From positions 1-64,000 of the forward strand of contig JAJDAG010000032.1 in assembly GCA_029262005.1 (NCBI GenBank): 64,000 bases of DNA. Reading direction: 5' to 3'. This document shows positions 26,201 through 33,780 of the stretch, one piece after another (the first letter of the stretch is position 1; each line of letters opens with the position of its first letter). Under the pieces are notes generated by a model. The model searched no databases. It saw only the letters and a program-made list of their open reading frames with translations, and was not told the origin of the DNA. The translations under genes and the position numbers were made by a program. The stretch is from Candidatus Zhuqueibacterota bacterium (GTDB lineage: Bacteria; Zhuqueibacterota; Zhuqueibacteria; Oceanimicrobiales; Oceanimicrobiaceae).

Positions 26201-27195
26201 ACGATGTGATTCTGCATATTGCCGACCCTTCCACTCCGAATGTCGCGGAGAGTTTAAGCTGGTCTTCAGATGAGCTGACACTTGCCGGGCTGCGTGAAAG
26301 GTTGGAGCAAGCGCAGCCAGACTTATTGTGTGTCACGGATGTGCCGAATGCGCGGCTTGATAAAGAAATGAATGCATTCGAATTACTGAAGAAACTACCC
26401 AATGGCGAATCGCTGGGTCGGCTGCGTCAAGCGTTGTCTTCTGCCGCAGGCGTTGCCGGAATTGACCCTGAGGATATGTGGGGACTCGCCTCAGAGTTGC
26501 CATATTCTGTGAAAATTGATTGGAGCGCTTCCGGCAAAAGGGGTTATTTCGATGTTCTTTTCCAACGGACATCGTCAAATGGCGAGTCTGAGTCCGGCAG
26601 AGCGGTTACATTTGGCAGCGGTTGTTGGGACAAAGGTTTAAAGCCGTGGAGGACGTATGCCAACAATCCGCTACAAGGCATGCTTGCGCGTGAACTGGTG
26701 CCACAGCTACGTGAGTATATGCAAAAGGAACTGCCTGATTATATGGTACCTTCCGCTTTTGTACTTCTCAATGCGCTACCATTGTCGCCAAATGGAAAAA
26801 TAGACCGCAGGGCGTTACCTGCGCCGGATCACACCCGTCCTGTGCTGTCACAGACTTATGTAGGCCCTCGCGACATGCTTGAGCAGGTGGTTGCGGATAT
26901 TTGGGCTGAAGTCTTTGAGTTTGAGCAAATAGGAATTCATGATAATTTTCTGGAAATGGGTGGGCATTCGTTGATCGCCACTCAGATAATGGCGCGATTG
27001 CAAGCTATGTTCCCGATTGCTCTGCCATTACGTTATCTTTTTGGCTCACCTACGGTTGCAGAACTTGCAAAAAAAATCGCTCAGGCCGGCGAGGAAACAG
27101 GCGTGGATGTTGCCGAAGTGGCGCGCACGGTAATTGAGTTGGGAAAACTTTCTGATGAAGAAGTAAAGGCCATGTTGGCGGGTGAGACCCTGTAA
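23209..27195 (+). CDS. Nonribosomal peptide synthetase: partial C - A (inserted methyltransferase) - T
   Basis: The 1328-residue synthetase starts with AACGAGGAAAA before the ATG. Residues about 15-270 match only the C-terminal lobe of a condensation domain; the HHxxxDG lobe is absent, as in some starter modules. The adenylation domain runs from about 276, with FTSGSTGKPKG near 425 and GRIDFQVKVRGYRVELGEI near 676-694. A methyltransferase (LLEIACGNGLLL near 813) sits between A8 and A9, the place of N-methyltransferase insertions. A9/A10 follow near 1175-1200 (NGKIDRRALP) and the carrier-protein Ser is 1254 in GGHSL. By-eye specificity residues are D-M-Y-H-L-G-M-M-D-K; the GGATE at A5 recalls Cys/Gly-type domains. 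The substrate is unassigned. It ends one base into the next gene. Confidence 0.93.
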   Translation: MTQQQAPASTEKVNSNPELNESYWREKLSGFIAPTPIAIDKGISVLNTLRNDYRSEQISFTAEETRNLQSFAQQNSLTLTSVVMGCWALLLHRCSGEEDILFGATVRNMNEDPNLLAAQVGVIKLIVPHHSSALTWFKAIQSDIQEQVSRSHVSLETLKACSGIPTEQTLFDSLLVFGNLAEGNNAVEQALVSLKCPFALTMAQGAVLSLVICYAAARFDNNAVARMLGHMKTLLLSITEKPEQPLSNVKMLTDAELDQILVQWNDKAVAFPSEMCLHQLFERSVEASPDKVAMVFAGDTLTYADLNRRANQVARYLQKLGVGPDVLVAVLLERSLDMIVSIVAIAKAGGAYVPLDPSYPKTRLEFMIADTRAGVLLTQQSLLEQIGDVEAHIVNLDSERVVIAAETDANISSDVTPEHLAYVIFTSGSTGKPKGAVLNHRGRVNNFCDFNRRYNIGLEDRLLGLASLSFDMSAYDIFGTLAAGGSNIIVEGEALLEPGRWAELMQEHKITVWHSVPALLEMLVDHISERPEMAPQSLRLVLLGGDWIPVSLPDRLKALIPGVKVVSMGGATECSMDSTIYDIEEKSSNWKSIPYGVPMANQLTYVLDRAFNPLPVGVAGELYLGGIGVGRGYYNRPELTAEKFIPNPFNGVEGDRMYRTGDLARYRPDGNLELLGRIDFQVKVRGYRVELGEITSTLAQHPAVKEAVVIARDDRPDDEPAKRNKSLVAYVVPEQKEAATTTVEEEELHEGHITQWQMVYEEMYGQTEKEKDLTFNTIGWNSSYTGMLISDDEMREWVAQSVGRILALKPRRLLEIACGNGLLLFRVAPQCEKYMGIDFSSVALNQIQAQLSRPGSEMPQVELSQRLADNFEGIATDSYDTVVINSVVQLFPGIDYFVSVLAGAIDAVQPGGRIYIGDVISFQQLETFHTSIQLHQAPASLSLAEFSQRVKKQISQEEQMFIDPAFFHALKHEFPKVSAVQIQLRRGRHENEMTKFRYDVILHIADPSTPNVAESLSWSSDELTLAGLRERLEQAQPDLLCVTDVPNARLDKEMNAFELLKKLPNGESLGRLRQALSSAAGVAGIDPEDMWGLASELPYSVKIDWSASGKRGYFDVLFQRTSSNGESESGRAVTFGSGCWDKGLKPWRTYANNPLQGMLARELVPQLREYMQKELPDYMVPSAFVLLNALPLSPNGKIDRRALPAPDHTRPVLSQTYVGPRDMLEQVVADIWAEVFEFEQIGIHDNFLEMGGHSLIATQIMARLQAMFPIALPLRYLFGSPTVAELAKKIAQAGEETGVDVAEVARTVIELGKLSDEEVKAMLAGETL

Positions 27196-29054
27196 TGCTC
27201 TCCGATGTAAAAAGCAGGATTGTAAATTTTTTCTCCGCTCCGGGTGAGCCGTTGGCAACAACATATTTTTTGCTGCTATCCTGCTGGTTTGGGTTGGTGA
27301 CCGGCTTTTTTGAGGGCATCATGTTGTTGGTGCGACGTTCTTTTTTATTGCGAGTTTACAGCTTGAATCCGCACTGGTTTTGGATGCGGCCTCTGATGAA
27401 CCTCATCCTGTTCATACTTGTTGCCGGGTTTCTTATCCTGATCGGTAGAAAACTGCGCTTTGTTTTAACCCTGCGCTTTGTTGCGGCAACCTTTATTTTC
27501 CTCAACATTGGCGCCTTACTTCTGATGATTCCGGGATTATACACCAAGGCGGTGCTTATCCTGGCTCTTGGTTTTGCTGTGCAAATGTCACTTTTTATTT
27601 CAACGCATGCTGTGACCTTTGGTGTGATAGTGCGTCGCAGTATTCCATGGCTGGGCGTTGTACTTGCGGTCATGATTCTGTGCATTAATATTTGGCCGTT
27701 CTGGAAATTACACCGGGCCACTGCTGAACAGGGCAAAGCGCGTCCCGGCGCCCCGAATGTTTTGCTCCTGGTGCTGGATACAGTTCGCGCGCAGAGTTTG
27801 AGCCTGCACGGTTACCAACGCAAGACTTCCTCATACCTGGAGTCTATCGCTCGGGAGGGTGTCCGATTTGAGAAGGCGTTTTCAACGTCACCATGGACCT
27901 TGCCCTCGCATGGCAGCATGTTTACCGGGCGTTACCCGCACGAACTTTTTTTTGCTACTGACACCCCGTTTAATGCCATGACGCCGATTCGAGCGAACTA
28001 CCCAACTCTGGCAGACGCGTTCACCGAGCATGGTTATGCCACGGCTGGTTTTGTTGCCAACCTCAGTTACTGTTCTTATGCGCATGGCCTCAGCCGGGGG
28101 TTCGGGTATTATGATGATTATACCTTGTCGTTGGAGTGGTTTCTGGACAGCGCTTCATGGACGCACGAAATTCATACGATGCTGCGCCCGAAAATGAAAA
28201 ACCGTCAGCTTGTGAGTCGCAAAAACGCTGCGGCTATCAATCAGTCTTTTCTTGATTGGGTTGAAGGCAATCCTGATCGCCCCTTCTTTGCGTTTCTCAA
28301 TTATTTCGATGCGCATGATCCTTATGTCCTTGAGCCGGGCTACGGAGACCTGTTTCGTGAACATGACGCTGCAACAGTCACGCAAGAAATGAATAAGAAA
28401 CAAGTGGTTCGTGACTTGCAGGACGATTATGACCGAACTCTGACATATCTCGATGCGCAAATAGGCAGGTTATTCGCGCAGCTTAAGAATCGTGCTATAC
28501 TTGAAAATACGCTGGTAATCATTACTTCGGATCACGGTGAGCAGTTTGGCGAGCACGGTTTTTTTGCTCACGGCAATACTCTTTATTCGCAAGCGCTTCA
28601 CATTCCGCTCGTCATGAAACTGCCACATGCAATGGCGCAGGGACTGACTGTGAAACAGCCTGTTTCTCTGCGTGATTTGGCGGTAACGATAATCGATCTG
28701 GCCGGGCTGACCGGCGATAATGTTTTTCCTGGCGCCTCTTTTGCCCGGTTTTGGCAAGACGGCTCAGAAGGTAAATTCGTTACAAAGCCGCCGTACTCTG
28801 AATTTCTTGTGGTCGAACGTGTGCCGCGGATGTGGCGTTCATCATGGCCGGGCTACACTTCAGGTATACAATCGGTTGTCCTCGACGACGGTCGTCATTA
28901 TATCCGTTACGGTGAAGGCGGCGGCGAATTGTATGATTTCGACCGGGACCCGGAAGAAAAAGACAATCTTATTCAGGGCGAAAAAGTTGAAACATTGCAG
29001 CAATTGAATATAGTGCTTAATTCTGTTAAAGCACATACACGGGCTGCGAACTAA
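27195..29054 (+). CDS. Membrane-anchored sulfatase-fold hydrolase or transferase
   Basis: The 619-residue protein has four to five N-terminal membrane helices (to about residue 175), then an alkaline-phosphatase-superfamily domain. Metal motifs are LLLVLDTVRAQSLS, the DAHDPY stretch and ITSDHGEQFGEHG. The active-site loop reads SPWTLPSHGSMFTGRYP: there is no CxPxR, so a formylglycine sulfatase is unlikely and a Thr nucleophile is more plausible. Related folds transfer phosphoethanolamine or phosphoglycerol, or cleave such groups. It closely resembles the protein at 33781, including the membrane part, and its start overlaps the NRPS stop by one base. Confidence 0.85.
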   Translation: MLSDVKSRIVNFFSAPGEPLATTYFLLLSCWFGLVTGFFEGIMLLVRRSFLLRVYSLNPHWFWMRPLMNLILFILVAGFLILIGRKLRFVLTLRFVAATFIFLNIGALLLMIPGLYTKAVLILALGFAVQMSLFISTHAVTFGVIVRRSIPWLGVVLAVMILCINIWPFWKLHRATAEQGKARPGAPNVLLLVLDTVRAQSLSLHGYQRKTSSYLESIAREGVRFEKAFSTSPWTLPSHGSMFTGRYPHELFFATDTPFNAMTPIRANYPTLADAFTEHGYATAGFVANLSYCSYAHGLSRGFGYYDDYTLSLEWFLDSASWTHEIHTMLRPKMKNRQLVSRKNAAAINQSFLDWVEGNPDRPFFAFLNYFDAHDPYVLEPGYGDLFREHDAATVTQEMNKKQVVRDLQDDYDRTLTYLDAQIGRLFAQLKNRAILENTLVIITSDHGEQFGEHGFFAHGNTLYSQALHIPLVMKLPHAMAQGLTVKQPVSLRDLAVTIIDLAGLTGDNVFPGASFARFWQDGSEGKFVTKPPYSEFLVVERVPRMWRSSWPGYTSGIQSVVLDDGRHYIRYGEGGGELYDFDRDPEEKDNLIQGEKVETLQQLNIVLNSVKAHTRAAN

Positions 29055-29142
29055 TATTTACATCTGTCAATGCAATACGCCTCACTCGTAAGCTAATGTA
29101 TAATTGAAATCGGTTGTTGTACGGTTCAAGCTCTCGAATTTT

Positions 29143-29148
29143 TATAAT
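29143..29148 (+). promoter_or_regulatory. Possible -10 element before the radical SAM gene
   Basis: A perfect TATAAT lies 35 bases upstream of the ATG at 29184, in a 129-base gap. Another TATAAT is at 29099-29104. Neither has a good -35 at 16-18 bases (TTGTAC at 29117 is 20 bases away from the second), so this is weak evidence for an internal promoter. Confidence 0.25.
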
Positions 29149-29183
29149 AGTATCTTTGCATACATTATTAAAAGGAGATTATC

Positions 29184-31325
29184 ATGAAGGATTCAAATAT
29201 TCGAGGTAGTAATAACTCAAATAAGATAAATCGGAAAGTGTTGCTTGTGGTACCACCCTTTCACGCGACACGCTGTCCGGCATTGGGTGTGAGTCAACTC
29301 AAAGCAAACCTGACGGCCAATGGCTATTACGTTGAGGTACTTTATCTGAACCTGCTATTTTCAGAGCGCGTGACACCACTGGTTTATGAATGGTTAACCG
29401 GAACCGGCAAGAGTTTATTCGGCGAGTTTATTTTCTCCTTCGCTGTTTTCGACCGTGAGGATGAAGAAATAGATCGTTACCTTGAGGCCGTATTGTGTAA
29501 GTCCGATTTTGCAGGAGTACTCCGCAACTTATTTCCCAATAAACCTCTGGGTGAAATTGTCAGACACCTTATTAACGAGGCGGTTGAATTCGTCAACACC
29601 GACGCAATCAAGGCCGTACTCGATCGTGACCCCTGGTTGGTGGGTTTCAGCTCTACCTTTGAATCCAATTGTGCTTCTCTGGCAGTAACTAAACAAATTA
29701 AAAAGCAGCGGTCAGAGATTGTAACCGTTATGGGCGGCGCCAACTGCGAGGGTGAAATGGGTGAGGAGCTCAAGTCACAGTTTGCTGAAGTAGATTTTGT
29801 TGGCCAGGGGGAATGTGACCATACATTTGTCGGATTGGTCCGCGCACTTCACGATGGCAAACCAGATTCGGGCCTGGAAGGTTTTATGTCAAATGAACTC
29901 GATAGCAGGACCGGAAGCTCCAGCCCGTTAAACGGTGAGCAACTCGATGCGCTTCCTCATCCGGATTTCACTGATTTCTTTTCCCAGTTTGCTCAATTTC
30001 GCTATCGCGATCAAATCAGGCCCGGGCTGGCAATGGAAACTTCGCGCGGATGCTGGTGGGGGTTCAAGCAGCACTGCACTTTCTGTGCGTTCAACCGGTT
30101 GGGCATGATTTATCGCAGCAAATCGCCTGAACGTGTGTTAGCAGAAATGGAGGCTCTGATGCAGAAACACGGCATTTCTCGCATGGAGCTAACCGATAAT
30201 ATTCTCGACATGAATTACTTTAAAACAATCTTACCAAAGTTAGCGGAGAAACCAAAAGCCGAGCTCTTTTGGGAAACAAAATCAAATATGAGCCGCGAAC
30301 AGGTGGCCATGTTGCGCAAAGCCAAAGTCGTTTGGATTCAACCAGGGATTGAAAGCTTGAGTGACAAATCCCTCAAGCTGATGAAAAAAGGCACAACCCA
30401 GGTTCAAAATATTCAATTGCTCAAATGGTGTACGGAATATGGCATTAAAATCAGTTGGAACTGGTTGTACGGTTTTCCTGGTGAGGATGAAAAGGAAATA
30501 GATGAACTGGTTGAAACAGTGAAAAAGATTCATCATTTGCAGCCTCCAAATGGCAGTGCCGTGCTATTCCTGGAGCGCTTTGCGCCTTACCAAATGACGC
30601 CAGAAGAATGGGGTATTACCAACATTCAGCCGACCGAGGCCTATCGGCATGTGTACCCGTTTTCCGATGAATCGCTTGACCGCATGGCATTTTTCTTTGA
30701 CTGTGATTCTTTTGACAAAAAAGAAAACAGTGAGGCTTATCAACGCTTGAAACGTGCCATTGGTTTGTGGAAAGAAGTCAATTCAGAGGCCCATCTCCTT
30801 GCGGTTGCACATGAGAAAAAACTTGTAATTTATGACACGCGGCCCTGCGCCAAACGGTTTATCCAGCAATTAAGCGGTTTAAAGCGCCAAATGTATGAAT
30901 ATTGTGACAAAGGTCACAACCTGCGTGACATCACAAAAACATTTGGCGATCAGGCGACTTCTGAACAAATATCCGGTATCCTGGCTTCGTTTGTGGCCGA
31001 TGACTTGATGTTGGAAAAAGAGGGTCGTTATTTGAGTCTGGCGACTGATATTCGTGTTGGCTATCGAGCGTTTCCAAAGACCTTTCCCGGTGGTCACATT
31101 TTAGTTGATCACGAAGAGACAAATGGTCACAACGGAGTTGCCGGTAAAATTTTCGATCTTTTACGGTTTCGAATTACCCCCCGCCAGGCTGCAGAGGGTG
31201 TACGACGTAGAATCCACGCCGCGAAAATCGACAGGTTATTGCCGGATGAGGACAATCAAAACGAAGATAACGGATACGTAAAGTATCTTCAGGAAAAGCC
31301 CGGACAAGTAGCGGAAATGAGCTAA
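29184..31325 (+). CDS. B12-binding radical SAM protein, RiPP-maturation C-methyltransferase type
   Basis: The 713-residue enzyme has an N-terminal cobalamin-binding-like domain (VPPFHATRCPALGVSQLK; VMGGANCEGEMG) and then a radical SAM core. The cluster cysteines are in RGCWWGFKQHCTFCAFN, a C-x7-C-x2-C spacing followed by YRSKSPERVLAEM. This pattern is the hallmark of the RiPP maturation radical SAM protein 1/C-methyltransferase group. A small helical domain (residues about 570-620, ending KEGRYLSLA) follows. AAGGAGAT at 29173-29180 is a strong RBS. No RiPP precursor is visible nearby, so its substrate may be the NRPS peptide or a lipid/sugar; that is inference. Confidence 0.88.
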   Translation: MKDSNIRGSNNSNKINRKVLLVVPPFHATRCPALGVSQLKANLTANGYYVEVLYLNLLFSERVTPLVYEWLTGTGKSLFGEFIFSFAVFDREDEEIDRYLEAVLCKSDFAGVLRNLFPNKPLGEIVRHLINEAVEFVNTDAIKAVLDRDPWLVGFSSTFESNCASLAVTKQIKKQRSEIVTVMGGANCEGEMGEELKSQFAEVDFVGQGECDHTFVGLVRALHDGKPDSGLEGFMSNELDSRTGSSSPLNGEQLDALPHPDFTDFFSQFAQFRYRDQIRPGLAMETSRGCWWGFKQHCTFCAFNRLGMIYRSKSPERVLAEMEALMQKHGISRMELTDNILDMNYFKTILPKLAEKPKAELFWETKSNMSREQVAMLRKAKVVWIQPGIESLSDKSLKLMKKGTTQVQNIQLLKWCTEYGIKISWNWLYGFPGEDEKEIDELVETVKKIHHLQPPNGSAVLFLERFAPYQMTPEEWGITNIQPTEAYRHVYPFSDESLDRMAFFFDCDSFDKKENSEAYQRLKRAIGLWKEVNSEAHLLAVAHEKKLVIYDTRPCAKRFIQQLSGLKRQMYEYCDKGHNLRDITKTFGDQATSEQISGILASFVADDLMLEKEGRYLSLATDIRVGYRAFPKTFPGGHILVDHEETNGHNGVAGKIFDLLRFRITPRQAAEGVRRRIHAAKIDRLLPDEDNQNEDNGYVKYLQEKPGQVAEMS

Positions 31326-31536
31326 ATGCCAACCATGCATTCGCCAGGGTGTTGCAGTGCGGAATTATATGATATGCTCTGAAGCACTGCAGACGCAGAT
31401 TTAGGCAGCGAAAACAGGAGTAGTCTGGCACAAATCAGTGTAGTCTGCAGGCGGTGAAGGCATGATTCCAAGCGCCGAATTAACAATTTAACGCAATATA
31501 ATTTGAGTCAGTTTATGTGTCATTCAGGAGGTAAAG

Positions 31537-31752
31537 ATGTTTATCGAAAATGTATTCTTTGATTCGCACCACGCTATGAATTTATTCTTTATGTACATTG
31601 GTCCTGAGACATTTATGCCTCTATTGTCGGCGTTAGCGGCTGTGACCGGCGTGTTGATGATGTTTTGGCGCAACGTGGTTGCGGTCCTGCGCAAGCTATT
31701 CAGGATTGGCCCGAAATCACAAGAAATTATTGAAACCGACAAAAGCGCCTGA
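31537..31752 (+). CDS. Small single-span membrane protein
   Basis: The 71-residue protein has one central membrane helix (about residues 26-44: GPETFMPLLSALAAVTGVLMM), then a basic amphipathic stretch (FWRNVVAVLRKLFR) and an acidic tail. CAGGAGGTAAAG before the ATG is an excellent Shine-Dalgarno site. It ends six bases before the phosphodiesterase gene, suggesting the pair acts together, perhaps as a membrane anchor or activator for that enzyme. I do not recognise a named family. A 211-base gap without other supported genes separates it from the radical SAM gene. Confidence 0.7.
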   Translation: MFIENVFFDSHHAMNLFFMYIGPETFMPLLSALAAVTGVLMMFWRNVVAVLRKLFRIGPKSQEIIETDKSA

Positions 31753-31758
31753 TCTGAA

Positions 31759-33732
31759 ATGAAAAAAATCATTGTAATCGGCCTGGATGGGTTGGAACCG
31801 AAGATCGTGTCTGAAATGCTGGCAAAAGGCGAATTGCCGAATCTGGCCAGTTTGCAGGAACAGGGTGGTTATTCACCGGTACAAACAACCTCTCCGGCAC
31901 AGACACCTGTTGCATGGTCAACATTTGCCACGGGAACCAATCCCGGGGCGCACGGCATTTTTGATTTTGTAACGAGGAATCCGAAGAATTATCTTCCGGA
32001 CCTCGCACTCAATCGTTTCCAGCGAACCAATTCTTTTATGCCGCCAAAGTTGGTGAACATGCGGCGCGGTACACCCGTGTGGAATTTGCTTTCTGATGCA
32101 GGCATCGCTTCGACGATTTTGCGCTGCCCATGCACGCATCCGCCGGATAAAATTCGCGGCAATATGCTTGCGGGTTTGGGTGTGCCGGATTTGCGTGGTG
32201 GACTCGGTACGTCGACGTTTTACTGTTCAGATGACAGCGTCACAGCACTGGAAAGCGAAAACGTGCTGCACGTGAATGCGGATAGTAACGACTTGATCAA
32301 AACACACCTGCTGGGGCCTTTGAATCCGAAGGGTGGTGATTTTAAGTTTGACATTTCTTTGGAGCTCAACCGTTCCGAGAAGCGCCTGGTGGTGAAATCT
32401 AAAGGGCAACCCAAAGCACTGGAAGTACGAGAAGGGCAGTGGAGTGACTGGTTGCAGGTAAAATTCAAGCAAGGGCCACTTCAATATGTTCGTGGCACCG
32501 TGCGCTTTTATCTTGTTAGCACCGCGCCGAAATTAGAACTCTATGCCTCGCCAATCAACTACGATCCCAACTCAATTCCTTTATACCCGATTAGTTCACC
32601 TCCGGAATATGCGAAAGAGCTGGCTGGAAAAATTGGCACGTTTTACACGACAGGGATGGTTGAAGACCATGGAGGCCTGAACAATGGCCGCATCGACGAA
32701 GAAGCATTTTTGCAACAGTGTGACATCGCCCTGCGTGAACGCGAGCAAATGATGCTGCACGGGCTGGAGCGATTGCGGGAAGGCCTTTTCTTCTGTTTGT
32801 TCGATACGCCGGATCGCGTTCAACACATGTTCTGGCGGTTTCGTGAATCCGACCACCCGGCTAACCAGCGTCCGTTTAACCCTGAATTGTCAAAGGTGAT
32901 TGAAAACCACTATCGCGCCTGTGATACCATCGTTGGTAAGGCCATGCAATACGTTGATGATGATACACTTTTTATCGCCCTCAGCGATCACGGGTTTAAC
33001 AGTTTCCAAAGGGGGGTCAACGTTAATACCTGGCTGTGCGAGCATGGGTTTCTCAAACTTCGCAATGGAATGAAACCAGGTGAGGAAAATGGTGAGTTCT
33101 TCCCGAACGTGGATTGGGGACAGACAAAAGCGTATGCACTCGGTTTGAGTGGCATTTATCTCAATCTTCGGGGTCGGGAGGAAAAAGGCTGTGTACGCCC
33201 GGACGAAGCCGAGTCGGTTAGAACCGCGATTTCCAGTGGTCTGACCGGCCTCATGGACGAAGCGAGAAATGAGACTTCAATACGTAGTGTGCGGACACGC
33301 GAGCAAATTTATACCGGCGCTTGCGCTTCTGCTTCACCTGATTTGATTGTCAATTTTAATGCTCGCTACCGTGTATCCTGGGAGACTGCGCTCGGGGGTG
33401 TGCCGCAGGGCCTGTTTGCCGACAATACTCGAAAATGGAGTGGCGACCACTGTATTGATCCGGCGCTTGTGCCCGGCGTACTTTTTATGAACAAACCGTT
33501 CAAAGCAGAAAGTGCCGGCCTGGTCGATCTTGCACCTACAATTCTGGCCGCATTCGGTGCGCCAAAAGGGGCTGCGATGGAAGGTGATTCACTGCTTCAT
33601 GATCATCCAACAAAGGCACAAACAACTGGTTTCAAACCGCTGGAGTCGGAGGAAACGCCCCCTGCAACACCTGAAATCGATGATGATGAAGCCCGTGTTA
33701 AAGAGCGCTTGAAAGGACTTGGCTACATTTAA
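31759..33732 (+). CDS. Type I phosphodiesterase/nucleotide pyrophosphatase family protein
   Basis: This is an alkaline-phosphatase-superfamily enzyme of 657 residues. It starts at once with the metal motif VIGLDGLEPKIV. The nucleophile region AQTPVAWSTFATGTNPGAHGIFDF follows near residue 52, then ALSDHGFNSF near residue 410 and a late GDHC motif. Such proteins cleave phosphodiesters, or act on phosphorylated lipids and glycans. No signal peptide is visible, so it may act in the cytoplasm or be recruited by the small membrane protein just upstream. It sits between two membrane sulfatase-fold proteins. Confidence 0.85.
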   Translation: MKKIIVIGLDGLEPKIVSEMLAKGELPNLASLQEQGGYSPVQTTSPAQTPVAWSTFATGTNPGAHGIFDFVTRNPKNYLPDLALNRFQRTNSFMPPKLVNMRRGTPVWNLLSDAGIASTILRCPCTHPPDKIRGNMLAGLGVPDLRGGLGTSTFYCSDDSVTALESENVLHVNADSNDLIKTHLLGPLNPKGGDFKFDISLELNRSEKRLVVKSKGQPKALEVREGQWSDWLQVKFKQGPLQYVRGTVRFYLVSTAPKLELYASPINYDPNSIPLYPISSPPEYAKELAGKIGTFYTTGMVEDHGGLNNGRIDEEAFLQQCDIALREREQMMLHGLERLREGLFFCLFDTPDRVQHMFWRFRESDHPANQRPFNPELSKVIENHYRACDTIVGKAMQYVDDDTLFIALSDHGFNSFQRGVNVNTWLCEHGFLKLRNGMKPGEENGEFFPNVDWGQTKAYALGLSGIYLNLRGREEKGCVRPDEAESVRTAISSGLTGLMDEARNETSIRSVRTREQIYTGACASASPDLIVNFNARYRVSWETALGGVPQGLFADNTRKWSGDHCIDPALVPGVLFMNKPFKAESAGLVDLAPTILAAFGAPKGAAMEGDSLLHDHPTKAQTTGFKPLESEETPPATPEIDDDEARVKERLKGLGYI

Positions 33733-33780
33733 GCGGCCTGACTATTATTTGCTGAATATTGAATATTAGAGAAGTTACAC

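Noticed and set aside
31326-31382. An 18-codon frame (MPTMHSPGCC...) starting at the base after the radical SAM stop, considered as a RiPP precursor.
   Set aside because: It is too short for a leader plus core, has no proper RBS and shows no recognisable leader; two Cys in 18 residues can arise by chance.
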